64,000 nucleotides of DNA from Nitratidesulfovibrio sp. SRB-5 (GTDB lineage: Bacteria > Desulfobacterota > Desulfovibrionia > Desulfovibrionales > Desulfovibrionaceae). Location: contig NZ_JAIOTY010000002.1 in NCBI RefSeq assembly GCF_019931275.1, positions 888,131-952,130 on the forward strand, read 5' to 3'. Below are positions 9,492 to 17,426 of the stretch, piece after piece (the stretch's first letter is position 1; every line of letters begins with the position of its first letter). The translations under genes and the position numbers were made by a program. Below the pieces are notes generated by a model. The model saw only the letters and a list, made by a program, of their open reading frames with translations, was not told the DNA's origin and did no database searches.

Positions 9492-9756
9492 CGATTGTTT
9501 CCGAATGATGGTTTTCGTTCGTGGGCAAGGAAAGCAAGCCTGCCATGAGGGGTATGCGCTTGTCGTCTTTGACCGGGGCTTGGCCGTCAGGCGAGCTTGC
9601 GGGTAAGGCCAGCAGGAATGTCAGGCGAAGTTTGCCCTCGTTGCGCACGGTGTCCGCAGGGCTCGCAGACTAGGCCAGCGGCCACGCTTCGGAAGCCAAC
9701 AGGCGAAAGAACAATCTGGAAACAGCCCCCAGCGCTTGGCTGCTTCGGGAGGGAGC

Positions 9757-10296
9757 ATGTACGAAACCAGTCAGTATCTGACGTTCACCCTTGGCGAAGA
9801 GGTGTTCGCGCTGGACATCGGCACCGTGCGCGAGGTGCTTGAACTGACCGCCATCACGCGCATACCGCGCACGCCGGAATTCATGCGCGGGGTCATCAAC
9901 CTGCGCGGGCGCGCCGTGCCCGTGCTGGAGTTGCGCCGCAAGTTCGGCATGGAGCCGACGACCGACACCGTCAACACCTGCATCATCATCGTCGAGGCCG
10001 AGCTTGAGGGCGAGGCCGCCGTCATCGGCACGCTGGTGGATTCGGTGCGCGAGGTCATCGAGATTCCGTCCGACGCCATAGAGCCCGCCCCGCGCATGGG
10101 CACCGCCGTGCGGCAGGATTTCATCAAGGGCATGGGGCATCGCAACGACGGCTTCGTGATCATTCTGGACGGCAATCGCATCTTCTCGGTGGAGGAACTG
10201 GCCGCCACCGGGGCCGCCATCGGCAACGTGCCCCTGACGGGTGACGGCGGCATGCCCGCCGCCGCGCTGGCTGGCGGCGAAGGCGCGCCCGCGTAG
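9757..10296 (+). CDS. cheW: Chemotaxis coupling protein CheW
   Basis: A 179-residue SH3-like adaptor that links chemoreceptors to the kinase CheA. The N-terminal half has the family pattern YLTFTLGEEVFALDIGTVREV, then ITRIPRTPEFMRGVINLRGRAVPVLELRRKFG, which is diagnostic. The ATG at 9757 follows GGGAGGGAGC. The last 25 residues are an Ala/Gly-rich extension. A strong terminator follows at 10325. Placed after a chemoreceptor, it is probably dedicated to that signalling array. Confidence 0.95.
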   Translation: MYETSQYLTFTLGEEVFALDIGTVREVLELTAITRIPRTPEFMRGVINLRGRAVPVLELRRKFGMEPTTDTVNTCIIIVEAELEGEAAVIGTLVDSVREVIEIPSDAIEPAPRMGTAVRQDFIKGMGHRNDGFVIILDGNRIFSVEELAATGAAIGNVPLTGDGGMPAAALAGGEGAPA

Positions 10297-10324
10297 CGCG
10301 GACACGCTGCATACACCACGCACA

Positions 10325-10356
10325 ACGGGCCGGGCGCATGCGTTCGGCCCGTTTTC
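10325..10356 (+). terminator. Intrinsic terminator after cheW
   Basis: Arms ACGGGCCG (10325-10332) and CGGCCCGT (10345-10352) with a 12-base loop and TTTT directly after. Confidence 0.8.
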
Positions 10357-10496
10357 GCGCCGTGCCGCAGGGCCTTGCGTCGCCCCGGTGTTCCGGGTAG
10401 CCTTGCTGATATTGGCCGTTGCCCGCCGCGATTTCCTGCGTTGCGGGCCCGGCCCGCAACGGGCGGCATGCCGCCGCAGGAGTTCGCGACAGGTGA

Positions 10497-10559
10497 GCGC
10501 CCCAGACGCCCCAGACGCACCAGGCGCACCAGGCGCCCCAGACGCCCCAGACGCACCCG
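10497..10559. repeat. 9-bp tandem repeat upstream of the ArsR-family gene
   Basis: Seven 9-base units of the types GCGCCCCAG, ACGCCCCAG and ACGCACCAG in the 360-base gap between cheW and the metal sensor. If the regulator is translated from further upstream the array would be coding, but no ribosome site supports this. Confidence 0.85.
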
Positions 10560-10657
10560 GCGCCACGCAATTCGCCAGCCCCGGTGCCGCATCCCGTTCC
10601 GGGCGCGCCCGTGCCCGCAAGGCCGAATGCGCGCCCGGCAGGGCCGTTGCGCCGGGC

Positions 10658-11032
10658 ATGGGCAACCTTGACCTTGCCGAAGCCCCGGTGTGCCAGCAGC
10701 ACTGCGAGCATGCCGACGTCATCGCGCGGGTGCGCGCCCGCATGGCCCCGGACGAGGACATGGCCGAACTGGCCGCCACCTTCCGGCTGCTGGGCGACCG
10801 TACCAGGGTGCGCATTCTCGAGGCGTTGGCCGGTGACGAGTTGTGCGTGTGCGACCTGGCCGCCGTGGTGGGGCACAGCCAGTCCGCCGTTTCACACCAG
10901 CTGCGCCTGCTGCGCGCGGCCAAGCTGGTGCGGGTGCGCCGCGACGGCAAGAACGCCTTCTATTCCCTGGACGACGACCACGTGCGGCACCTGTTCCGCC
11001 AGGCGCTGGACCACGTGCAGGAAAGCCGCTGA
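10658..11032 (+). CDS. ArsR/SmtB-family metal-responsive repressor (CadC-like)
   Basis: A 124-residue winged-helix repressor. The metal site typical of CadC/ArsR sensors is present: ELCVCDL on helix 3 (C63, C65), plus N-terminal cysteines C12 and C16, the combination used by CadC/CmtR-type Cd/Pb/Zn sensors. The recognition region is GHSQSAVSHQLRLLRAAKLV (about 73-92), followed by the wing VRRDGKNAFYSL. The start at 10658 is the only ATG near the domain; the ribosome site is weak. It lies 23 bases before a DUF3124 gene and probably shares its transcript. The target is unknown because no exporter gene is adjacent. Confidence 0.88.
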   Translation: MGNLDLAEAPVCQQHCEHADVIARVRARMAPDEDMAELAATFRLLGDRTRVRILEALAGDELCVCDLAAVVGHSQSAVSHQLRLLRAAKLVRVRRDGKNAFYSLDDDHVRHLFRQALDHVQESR

Positions 11033-11055
11033 CCGGCGGCGCAAGGAGCGTTTCC

Positions 11056-11652
11056 ATGTCCCAATTGTCCCGGTCGACCCGCGTGTCCGCGCCTTGCCCC
11101 ATGGCCGCCCGCATGCGCGGGATCGCCCTGCGCGTGACCGCCTGTCTTGCGTTGTGCTGCGGCCTTGCCGCTCTGCCCGTGCCCACGCAGCACGGGGCGG
11201 CATCCACTCGGCCGGTTCAGTCCGCGCTGGCATTCCTGCCCGGCGAGGCCCGCGCGGAAATGACCGTGGGCCAGACCATCTACGTGCCGGTGTATTCCTC
11301 CGTGGTTTACGGAAACCGGGGCCGCACCCTGAACATCACCACCATGCTCTCGGTGCGCAACACCGACCAGCGCGCGCCCATCACCCTCATGGAGGTGCGC
11401 TACGTGGACGAGCACGGCCAGACGGTGCGCAGCTATCTGGACGGGCCGCGCCAGTTGCCGCCGCTGGGGTCCGCCCAGTTCGTGGTGGAGGAGTCGGACA
11501 CCCTGGGCGGTTCCGGCCCCGCGTTCATCGTGGTGTGGCGTGCGGCGGCGCAGGTATCGCAGCCCCTGGCCCAGGGGGTGATGATCGGCACCGTGTCGTC
11601 GCAGGGCATCTCGTTCATTACGGAGGGGAAGGTCATCGGCGGCGTGAAGTAG
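11056..11652 (+). CDS. DUF3124-family exported protein
   Basis: A 198-residue protein. AAGGAG precedes the ATG. A hydrophobic N-terminal region (about 22-45) with Ala-rich end looks like a signal sequence, with possible cleavage near ALAFLPGEARAEM. The mature part is a beta-rich domain (VGQTIYVPVYSSVVYGNRGRTLNITTMLSVRNT...) that is typical of DUF3124, followed by a conserved SDTLGGSGPAFIVVWRA segment. Function is unknown; it is periplasmic by prediction. Its position behind a metal-responsive repressor suggests metal-stress expression (inference). Confidence 0.75.
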   Translation: MSQLSRSTRVSAPCPMAARMRGIALRVTACLALCCGLAALPVPTQHGAASTRPVQSALAFLPGEARAEMTVGQTIYVPVYSSVVYGNRGRTLNITTMLSVRNTDQRAPITLMEVRYVDEHGQTVRSYLDGPRQLPPLGSAQFVVEESDTLGGSGPAFIVVWRAAAQVSQPLAQGVMIGTVSSQGISFITEGKVIGGVK

Positions 11653-12033
11653 CTGGCGTCGCAAGGGGCTTTCTGCTTCTGGCTAACCGACCCGAAGGGC
11701 GCGGAGCGTGCCCGTTGGGCGAGTCTGCGAGCCTTGCGGGCATCAAGCGCAGAGCGGGCAAACTGTTTTTTCCTGCCAGAGAACAAGACTCCCTCTTGCG
11801 ACGCTACGGCACTCTTTCGTGGCGTTGCTGCCATGGGGGATACATGGTCAAGGTGCAATGCGCGGTCCTTCGGGGCCGCGTCGTTTTTTGTCCGTTCACA
11901 TCCTGGCGCAGCCGGGCTCATCCTGGCGCAGCCGTTCATATCCTGGCGCAGCCGGGCGTAACCACATCATGTTGCCTGCGAGGGGGCGCCCGGCGTGGTT
12001 TTTCGTTGACAGGGGGAGGGTGTTCGGGTGAAT
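11653..12033. other. Intergenic region upstream of lldR, with 20-bp repeats
   Basis: About 380 bases with no gene. It includes three exact-period 20-base repeats (11901-11960) and, at its right end, the lldR operator pair described separately. The promoter for lldR is expected here but no clear -35/-10 pair stands out. Confidence 0.5.
11901..11960. repeat. Three 20-bp tandem repeats
   Basis: Units at 11901-11920, 11921-11940 and 11941-11960 share the core TCCTGGCGCAGCCG and differ only at the last six positions. Non-coding; about 75 bases before the lldR operators. Confidence 0.85.
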
Positions 12034-12060
12034 TGGTTCAACCAGTGAGTGGTTGTACCA
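12034..12060. promoter_or_regulatory. Tandem FadR-family operators upstream of lldR
   Basis: Two copies of TGGT-N3-ACCA, TGGTTCAACCA at 12034-12044 and TGGTTGTACCA at 12050-12060, centres 16 bases apart. TNGTNNNACNA is the consensus half-site pair of FadR-subfamily GntR regulators such as LldR and PdhR. The spacing suggests binding of two dimers on neighbouring faces of the helix and autoregulation of the downstream regulator and dehydrogenase. Confidence 0.8.
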
Positions 12061-12107
12061 ATTTCGCAACCGTTCGCGCAGTCCACATGCACCGGGAGGG
12101 CCGTTGC

Positions 12108-12824
12108 GTGAAAGCGCAGATGACCCCCGCCTTCAAGCCCGCACGCCGTATCCGCCTGCACGAGGAAATCGTGGGGCAGATCCGCGACCTCATCGAGAAG
12201 GGCGAACTGAAATCCGGCGACAAGCTGCCCCCCGAACGCCGCCTGGCCGAGCTGTTCGGGGTCTCGCGTCATTGCGTGCGCGAGGCCATCCGTTCGCTGG
12301 AGCAGCAGCGCATCGTCACCAGCCGCCTTGGCGACGGCACCTACGTGCTGGACGACACGGAAGAAACGCTCATCGAGCCGCTGGCCGCCATCATCGAGCA
12401 GCGCCGCGCCAAACTGCGCGAGGTGCTGGAATTCCGCCGCCTGCTGGAACCGCAAATCGCCGCGCTGGCCGCGGCACACGTCAGCGACGGCGACCTCGCG
12501 GCCCTGCGCCGCGCCCTGGACGCCCAGATCGCCGAGATCGGCGGCGGCAACACAGGCTCCGACGCCGACGTGGAATTCCACATGATCATCGCCCGCGCCA
12601 CCCGCAATACGGTGGTGCAGGAAGTGCTGACCCGCCTGCACGACATCCTTACCGACAGCCGCGATTTCACCTTGCAGACCGAAGACCGCCGCCAGTGGGC
12701 CGTTGCGACCCACGCCAACATTCTCGCCGCCATGGAGGCGCGCGACCCCCAGGCGGCCTTTCGGGCCATGCACGAACATATTCTGCACGTCGAGGAAATA
12801 GCCCTCGAATGGTCGGGGGAATGA
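12108..12824 (+). CDS. lldR: GntR-family (FadR subfamily) regulator, LldR-like
   Basis: A 238-residue regulator. GTG at 12108 is chosen as start because GGGAGGG lies eight bases before it. The N-terminal winged helix reads IRLHEEIVGQIRDLIEKGEL...KLPPERRLAELFGVSRHCVREAIRSLE, followed by an FCD ligand-binding domain (about 95-230) with the metal-site histidines expected in EFHMIIARATRN and the C-terminal AMHEHILHVEE. It is followed by an FMN-dependent alpha-hydroxyacid dehydrogenase and preceded by two FadR-type operators, so it is most likely the lactate-responsive regulator of this locus. The ligand is inferred from context. Confidence 0.88.
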   Translation: MKAQMTPAFKPARRIRLHEEIVGQIRDLIEKGELKSGDKLPPERRLAELFGVSRHCVREAIRSLEQQRIVTSRLGDGTYVLDDTEETLIEPLAAIIEQRRAKLREVLEFRRLLEPQIAALAAAHVSDGDLAALRRALDAQIAEIGGGNTGSDADVEFHMIIARATRNTVVQEVLTRLHDILTDSRDFTLQTEDRRQWAVATHANILAAMEARDPQAAFRAMHEHILHVEEIALEWSGE

Positions 12825-12999
12825 CCCCCATGGGCAACCACGCATGACCACGCAAGCGGCAAGACCACTCACCCCGCGCCCCGGCGCATCCGGCACCGCC
12901 GGAATGTCCGGAGCGCCCCACGCCAACGACACCCAGGGCGATCCGCGTCCGGTGCGGGCACGGCCCGCGCCGCCCATGTTCGCCTGGCAACGGAGGGAC

Positions 13000-14022
13000 A
13001 TGATGAAGGAAGTTCGCGACAAGGCACGCCAACTGATGAAGGGCTACTGTAGGGTGTGCCCGGTGTGCAACGGCAAGGCCTGCTCGGGCGAGGTGCCCGG
13101 CATGGGCGGCCTGGGCACCGGCGCAACGTTTGCCGCCAACCTTGACGCCCTGGCCGCCGTGCGCCTGAACATGCGCCTGGTGCACGACGTGAAGGAGCCC
13201 GATACCACCACCACCGTGTGCGGCATCGCCCTGGACATGCCCGTGCTGGCAGCGCCCATCGGCGGCGTGTCCTTCAACATGGGCGGCGGCGTGAGCGAGG
13301 AAGACTACGCGGCTGCCGTGGTGGGCGGCTGCGCCGAGCGCGGCATCATCGGCTGCACCGGCGATGGCGTGCCCCCGTTCATCATCGACGCGGGTTTCGC
13401 GGCCATCACCGGCGCGGGCGGGCGGGGCATTCCGTTCATCAAGCCGTGGGACGGCGCGGAACTGGACGAAAAGCTGGACCGCGCGCTGGAACTGGGCTGC
13501 CCGGCCATTGGCATGGACATCGACGCGGCGGGCCTTGTGACCCTGCGCAAGATGGGCCGCCCCGTGGGCCCCAAGACCCCGGCGGAACTTTCGCGCATCG
13601 TGGCCAAGGTCAAGGCCCGGGGCATGGCGTTCATCCTCAAGGGCATCATGACCACCATCGACGCCAGCCTGGCGGTGGAAGTGGGCGCTGACGGCATCGT
13701 GGTGTCCAACCACGGGGGCCGCGTGCTCGACCATGCCCCCGGCACCGCCGAGGTGCTGCCCGAAATCGCCGACGCGGTGAAGGGGCGCATCGCCATTCTG
13801 GCCGACGGCGGCGTGCGCGACGGCGTGGACGTGTTCAAGATGCTGGCCCTGGGGGCCGACGCCGTGATGCTGGGCCGCCCCTTCTCCATCGCCGCCGTGG
13901 GCGGCCTGAAGGATGGGGTGACCATGCTGGTGGACAGCATCAAGGGCCAGCTGGTGCAGGCCATGGTGCTGACCGGCAGCGCCAATGTGGCGTCCATTGG
14001 CCGCCACGCCCTGCGCATGTGA
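13000..14022 (+). CDS. lldD: Anaerobe-type FMN-dependent alpha-hydroxyacid (L-lactate) dehydrogenase
   Basis: A 340-residue flavoenzyme of the lactate oxidase/LldD family. GGAGG before 13000 sets the start (13003 is also possible). The FMN barrel is complete: LADGGVRDGVDVFKMLALGADAVMLGRPF at the phosphate site, Lys in FILKGIM, and the catalytic His in VVSNHGGRVLDH. The N-terminus differs from classical LldD in carrying C17-x2-C20-x2-C23-x4-C28 (CRVCPVCNGKAC), a ferredoxin-like cysteine set seen in homologues from anaerobes. It should oxidise lactate or a related 2-hydroxyacid to the 2-oxoacid and pass electrons to an unknown acceptor. The substrate is inferred from lldR next door. Confidence 0.85.
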   Translation: MMKEVRDKARQLMKGYCRVCPVCNGKACSGEVPGMGGLGTGATFAANLDALAAVRLNMRLVHDVKEPDTTTTVCGIALDMPVLAAPIGGVSFNMGGGVSEEDYAAAVVGGCAERGIIGCTGDGVPPFIIDAGFAAITGAGGRGIPFIKPWDGAELDEKLDRALELGCPAIGMDIDAAGLVTLRKMGRPVGPKTPAELSRIVAKVKARGMAFILKGIMTTIDASLAVEVGADGIVVSNHGGRVLDHAPGTAEVLPEIADAVKGRIAILADGGVRDGVDVFKMLALGADAVMLGRPFSIAAVGGLKDGVTMLVDSIKGQLVQAMVLTGSANVASIGRHALRM

Positions 14023-14035
14023 TTGCAAGTGGCCG

Positions 14036-14068
14036 TTTCGCGTGCTGGCCGTAAGGCCAGCAAACGAA
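14036..14068 (+). terminator. Intrinsic terminator after the lactate dehydrogenase gene
   Basis: TGCTGGCC (14043-14050), loop GTAA, GGCCAGCA (14055-14062), extended by TTTCG/CGAAA flanks. The T-run is short, but the structure lies 20 bases past the stop. Confidence 0.7.
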
Positions 14069-14140
14069 AAACCGCATTTGCACTGTGACGGATATCCGGT
14101 TCGGCGGCTGCCCGTGCAGGCAGTCGCCGGACCACCAAAA

Positions 14141-14215
14141 CGGTGTTCGGCAAACCGGTGTTCGGCAAACCGGTGTCCGGCAAGCCGACGTCCGGCAAAC
14201 CGGTGTCCGGCGGAA
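14141..14215. repeat. Five 15-bp tandem repeats
   Basis: Units beginning at 14141, 14156, 14171, 14186 and 14201 follow CGGTGTTCGGCAAAC with few changes. They lie in the gap before the TSUP gene and end about 60 bases before its start. Confidence 0.9.
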
Positions 14216-14277
14216 CGCCGCGCGCCATGGCCGGAACCACGCGGGCCGCACACTGCCCGCAACGCGGAGAGCCTTTC

Positions 14278-15075
14278 ATGATTCTCACCCTCGCGCTCTA
14301 CCTTGTCGTTGGCGCCATCGCGGGCATTCTGGCCGGGCTGCTCGGTGTGGGCGGCGGGCTGGTCATCGTGCCCATGCTCAATTTCGCCTTCGCGTTGCAG
14401 GACATTCCGGGCGACTACATGCAGCATCTGGCGCTGGGCACATCCATGGCCAGCATCATGTTCACCTCCATTTCCAGCTTCCGGGCGCACCACAAGCGCG
14501 GGGCGGTGCTGTGGAACGTGGTGTGGCGCATCACCCCCGGCATCATCACCGGCACGCTCATCGGCACGTGGGTGGTGGCCCAGCTTTCCACCAGTTTTCT
14601 CAAGGGCTTCTTCGTCTGCTTCCTGTACTGGGTGGCGGCGCAGATGCTGCTGAACCTCAAGCCCAAGGCCTCGCGCGAGTTGCCCGGCTCCATGGGCATG
14701 TTCGGCATGGGCAACGTCATCGGCGGGGTGTCCAGCCTCGTGGGCATCGGCGGCGGCACGCTGTCGGTGCCGTTCATGGCGTGGTGCAACGTGGCCATGC
14801 ACACGGCCATCGGCACCTCCGCCGCCATCGGCTTTCCCATCGCGGTGTCCGGCACCGTGGGCTACATAGTTAACGGGCTGGCTACCCAGGGCCTGCCCGC
14901 GAACACCTTCGGATTCGTTTACCTCCCCGCCCTGGTCGGCATTGTCTGCGCCAGCGTGCTCACGGCCCCCCTTGGCGCCCGGCTGGCGCACAGCCTGCCG
15001 GTGACCAAGCTCAAGCGCATCTTCGCCGTGCTGCTCATCGTCATGGCCACGAAAATGCTGATAGGTCTCTTGTAG
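14278..15075 (+). CDS. TSUP-family (TauE/SafE) anion exporter
   Basis: A 265-residue integral membrane protein with about eight hydrophobic helices in two homologous halves; each half opens with the family signature, GLLGVGGGLVIVPML (about 20-34) and SLVGIGGGTLSVPFM (about 155-170). TSUP proteins move sulfite, sulfoacetate, thiosulfate or organic acids. The position behind lldR and the FMN dehydrogenase hints at a role in lactate or other hydroxyacid handling, though a terminator lies between. The substrate is not determinable from sequence. The ATG at 14278 is preceded by GGAGAG. Confidence 0.88.
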   Translation: MILTLALYLVVGAIAGILAGLLGVGGGLVIVPMLNFAFALQDIPGDYMQHLALGTSMASIMFTSISSFRAHHKRGAVLWNVVWRITPGIITGTLIGTWVVAQLSTSFLKGFFVCFLYWVAAQMLLNLKPKASRELPGSMGMFGMGNVIGGVSSLVGIGGGTLSVPFMAWCNVAMHTAIGTSAAIGFPIAVSGTVGYIVNGLATQGLPANTFGFVYLPALVGIVCASVLTAPLGARLAHSLPVTKLKRIFAVLLIVMATKMLIGLL

Positions 15076-15112
15076 ACGGGTTTCTCTCCCACCGAAGGTA
15101 TTCTCACGCACG

Positions 15113-15138
15113 GCCCCCGGCGCCCCTACGCCGGGGGC
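15113..15138 (+). terminator. Hairpin after the TSUP gene
   Basis: Perfect 10-base arms GCCCCCGGCG and CGCCGGGGGC with a six-base loop, 38 bases past the stop; followed by TGCTGCGTTTG, a poor T-run. Confidence 0.6.
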
Positions 15139-15186
15139 TGCTGCGTTTGCGGGCCCCGCCCCGCCGCGCGCGTTCGTGCGCCGGGA

Positions 15187-15285
15187 CAGGCAGGACAGGC
15201 GAAACTGGCAGGACAGGCAGGACAGGCGAAACTGGCAGGACAGGCAGAACAGGCAGAGCAGGCGGGACAGGCGAAGCTGGCCGAG
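15187..15285. repeat. 9-bp tandem repeat, eleven units
   Basis: Units alternate CAGGCAGGA, CAGGCGAAA and CTGGCAGGA; three such 9-mers recur as a 27-base higher-order unit at least twice (15187-15213 and 15214-15240). Non-coding DNA before a secreted hypothetical protein gene. Confidence 0.9.
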
Positions 15286-15326
15286 CGGGGGTTGCATTCG
15301 CCGGGCGGGGCATATAGAGGGGCTGA

Positions 15327-15953
15327 ATGTCCACGCCTCTTTACGAAACTTTACATTGGCCCCGTGAAGGTGCGGACCGCGTATCCGACGGGGTTCCCTG
15401 CCGGGCAGGGGGGCGTGGCGCGGCAAGGCCCCCGGCTGTCCGGTTTGTGCCTCGCACGCGTGCGCTGGCCGCGTGCGCATTGCTCGTGTGCCTGCTGCTG
15501 CCCGGTCCCGTGGTCCGCGCGGCGGGCAGTACCCTGGGGCAGGACGCCGACGCCGTGCAGCAGTTCATCCGTACCGGGGCGCAGCTTGCCGATGCCTACG
15601 GCGCCGGTCCCGTGTGCAGTCGCATCGACCGGGATGTGGCCAGCGTGCGGGATGCGCGCCTGGGGTCCGAGGCGGCCATGAAGCGGCTGCTGCTGGTGGA
15701 GAACGACCCCAAGCAGGAAATGCTGCGCAGTGCCTTCCGCCGGGCCAACGAATCCGCCTTGCGGCTGGAGCGTACCCTGGACGGCACCGGGGCCATATGC
15801 CGCCAGGGGGGGGATGCCCGCATCGACTCCACGGGCTTTCGCCTGCGCCTGGAAAACGAGGCGCTGTTCATGGTCGAGCATGGCCGCACCCTGTGCCGCA
15901 CCCTGCGCACCGAAGTGCCCGGCCTGGTCTGGCCGGACTGCGACCGGCCCTGA
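15327..15953 (+). CDS. Hypothetical exported protein
   Basis: A 208-residue protein; AGAGGGG precedes the ATG. An N-terminal basic stretch followed by LAACALLVCLLLPGPVVRAAG (split near residue 66) looks like a long signal peptide. The mature part of about 140 residues is mostly helical with four cysteines (in GAGPVCSRI, GAICRQG, GRTLCRTL and WPDCDRP), suggesting one or two disulfides in the periplasm. I do not recognise a family. No operon partner is evident; a 13-base repeat array follows. Confidence 0.6.
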   Translation: MSTPLYETLHWPREGADRVSDGVPCRAGGRGAARPPAVRFVPRTRALAACALLVCLLLPGPVVRAAGSTLGQDADAVQQFIRTGAQLADAYGAGPVCSRIDRDVASVRDARLGSEAAMKRLLLVENDPKQEMLRSAFRRANESALRLERTLDGTGAICRQGGDARIDSTGFRLRLENEALFMVEHGRTLCRTLRTEVPGLVWPDCDRP

Positions 15954-16495
15954 AGCAGGCCCTTGCAACCGGGCCTGACAGCCGGGCCTGAATCCCGGCC
16001 TGACATCCCGGGCTGACATCCCGGCCTGACAGCAGGGCCTGACATCCGGGGCCTGCATCCGGGTGCGCGAATTCGCCCCACCGTCTCCCGCCTGCCCCGC
16101 CTTTCCGGCTGCCCATACTCGCCCCGCGGTCTGTCGGCGTGGCGCGGCAGCATGTCTTGCGCCCGGCAGATGCATGGATGGCCTTCCCGCGTCGGCGTGG
16201 TGGCAGCGACCGCGCGCGCTGGGGGCAACGTGCGGGAACCGCAGCCGTTTTTCCCGGATTGGACACCGCCAGGGGCGGCAGGCTGCGTGCCCGCCGCATT
16301 TCGGCCCGCCGCCGCCCTTGCCCGCGTGCCGCATCCGGGGTAGAGGCACGGCCAACGCGCCCCCGGCTTCACGGCAACGGCGGTACGCGGTGATCTGGAC
16401 CGAGCTGGGCGCGCCTGCCGCATGGCGGGGCGTGCCCCTGTTTTTTTCATGTCGGCCACGGTATTCGGGAACCGGGCCGGGCAGGGAGGTTTTGC
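15954..16495. other. Intergenic region with 13-bp repeat array
   Basis: About 540 bases between the exported hypothetical and the YitT gene. The first 100 bases are a 13-base repeat array; the remainder is GC-rich without a supported gene. GGGAGG just before 16496 is the ribosome site of the next gene. Confidence 0.5.
15968..16058. repeat. Seven 13-bp tandem repeats
   Basis: Consecutive 13-base units of the type CCCGGCCTGACAT starting immediately downstream of the exported hypothetical gene. The period is not a multiple of three, in keeping with a non-coding position. Confidence 0.88.
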
Positions 16496-17359
16496 ATGTT
16501 CACCCGCAAGGAACTGGCCTATTCCATTCGCTGGAACCTGCTGCTGCTCACCGTGGGGTCGGCGCTGTTCGCCCTTGGGGCGCAGGGCATCGTGGCCCGG
16601 CACGGGTTTCTGACCGGCGGCATCTACGGCATCGCGCTGCTTGCGTGGTACCACACCCACCTGCTGACACCGGCGGCATGGTACCTGCTGTGCAATATCC
16701 CGCTGTTCGCGCTGGGTTGGCTGCACGTGGGGCGGCGGTTCCTGCTCTACAGCCTGTACGGCATGCTGGCCACCTCGCTGTTCGCGGAAGTGTTCAAGAA
16801 CGTGGACCTCGGCGTGCACGACCAGTTGTACGCCGCCGTGGCCTCCGGGGTCATCTGCGGGGCTGGCGGCGGCATCATGCTGCGTTCGCTGGGGTCCGGC
16901 GGCGGGCTGGACGTGGCGGCCATCATCCTGCACAAGCGCTTCGGTCTCGGCATCGGACGGTTCGGCTTCGGCTTCAACGCGGTGCTGTTCACCGCCAGCC
17001 TTGTCTCCATGCCGGTGGATACGGTGATCGCCTCGCTGATCCAGGTGTTCATCGCGGCGGTGACGCTGGAATACGTGCTGGCCCTGTTCAACCAGCGCAA
17101 GGTGGTGTTCATCATCTCCGAGCACAGTCGGCGCATCGGGCACGACCTGGTCTCCGAACTGGGACAGGGGGCCACCTTTCTGCAAGGGCGGGGCGGGTAT
17201 TCCGGCGACGACCGGGAAATCGTCATGACCGTGACCAACAACGTGCAGCTGAAGCGCATGGAGGAACTGGTGTTCACGGTGGACCCTGAGGCGCTGTTCA
17301 TCGTGGAAAACACCTTCACCGTGCTGGGTGGCCAGTTTGCCCGCAGAAAGGTGTACTGA
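16496..17359 (+). CDS. YitT-family membrane protein (DUF161 + DUF2179)
   Basis: A 287-residue protein with five or six hydrophobic helices in the first 195 residues (starting RWNLLLLTVGSALFALGAQG, then GGGIMLRSLGSGGGLDVAAIIL, a family hallmark) and a soluble C-terminal DUF2179 domain (about 200-280: VVFIISEHSRRIG...). YitT proteins are inner-membrane proteins of poorly defined function, suggested to be transporters with a regulatory cytoplasmic domain. GGGAGG lies before the ATG. The next gene starts 67 bases after its stop and may be cotranscribed. Confidence 0.88.
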   Translation: MFTRKELAYSIRWNLLLLTVGSALFALGAQGIVARHGFLTGGIYGIALLAWYHTHLLTPAAWYLLCNIPLFALGWLHVGRRFLLYSLYGMLATSLFAEVFKNVDLGVHDQLYAAVASGVICGAGGGIMLRSLGSGGGLDVAAIILHKRFGLGIGRFGFGFNAVLFTASLVSMPVDTVIASLIQVFIAAVTLEYVLALFNQRKVVFIISEHSRRIGHDLVSELGQGATFLQGRGGYSGDDREIVMTVTNNVQLKRMEELVFTVDPEALFIVENTFTVLGGQFARRKVY

Positions 17360-17426
17360 TGCAGATCGCTGTGGCATAGTCGCCAACACGCAGACATCGT
17401 TTCGACATCGCCTTGGGGGAGGCTGC

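Noticed and set aside
12667-15480. 937-codon open frame on the minus strand opposite lldR, lldD and TSUP
   Set aside because: It is a GC-rich shadow of well-supported plus-strand genes, His/Gly/Arg-rich, with no domain or ribosome site.
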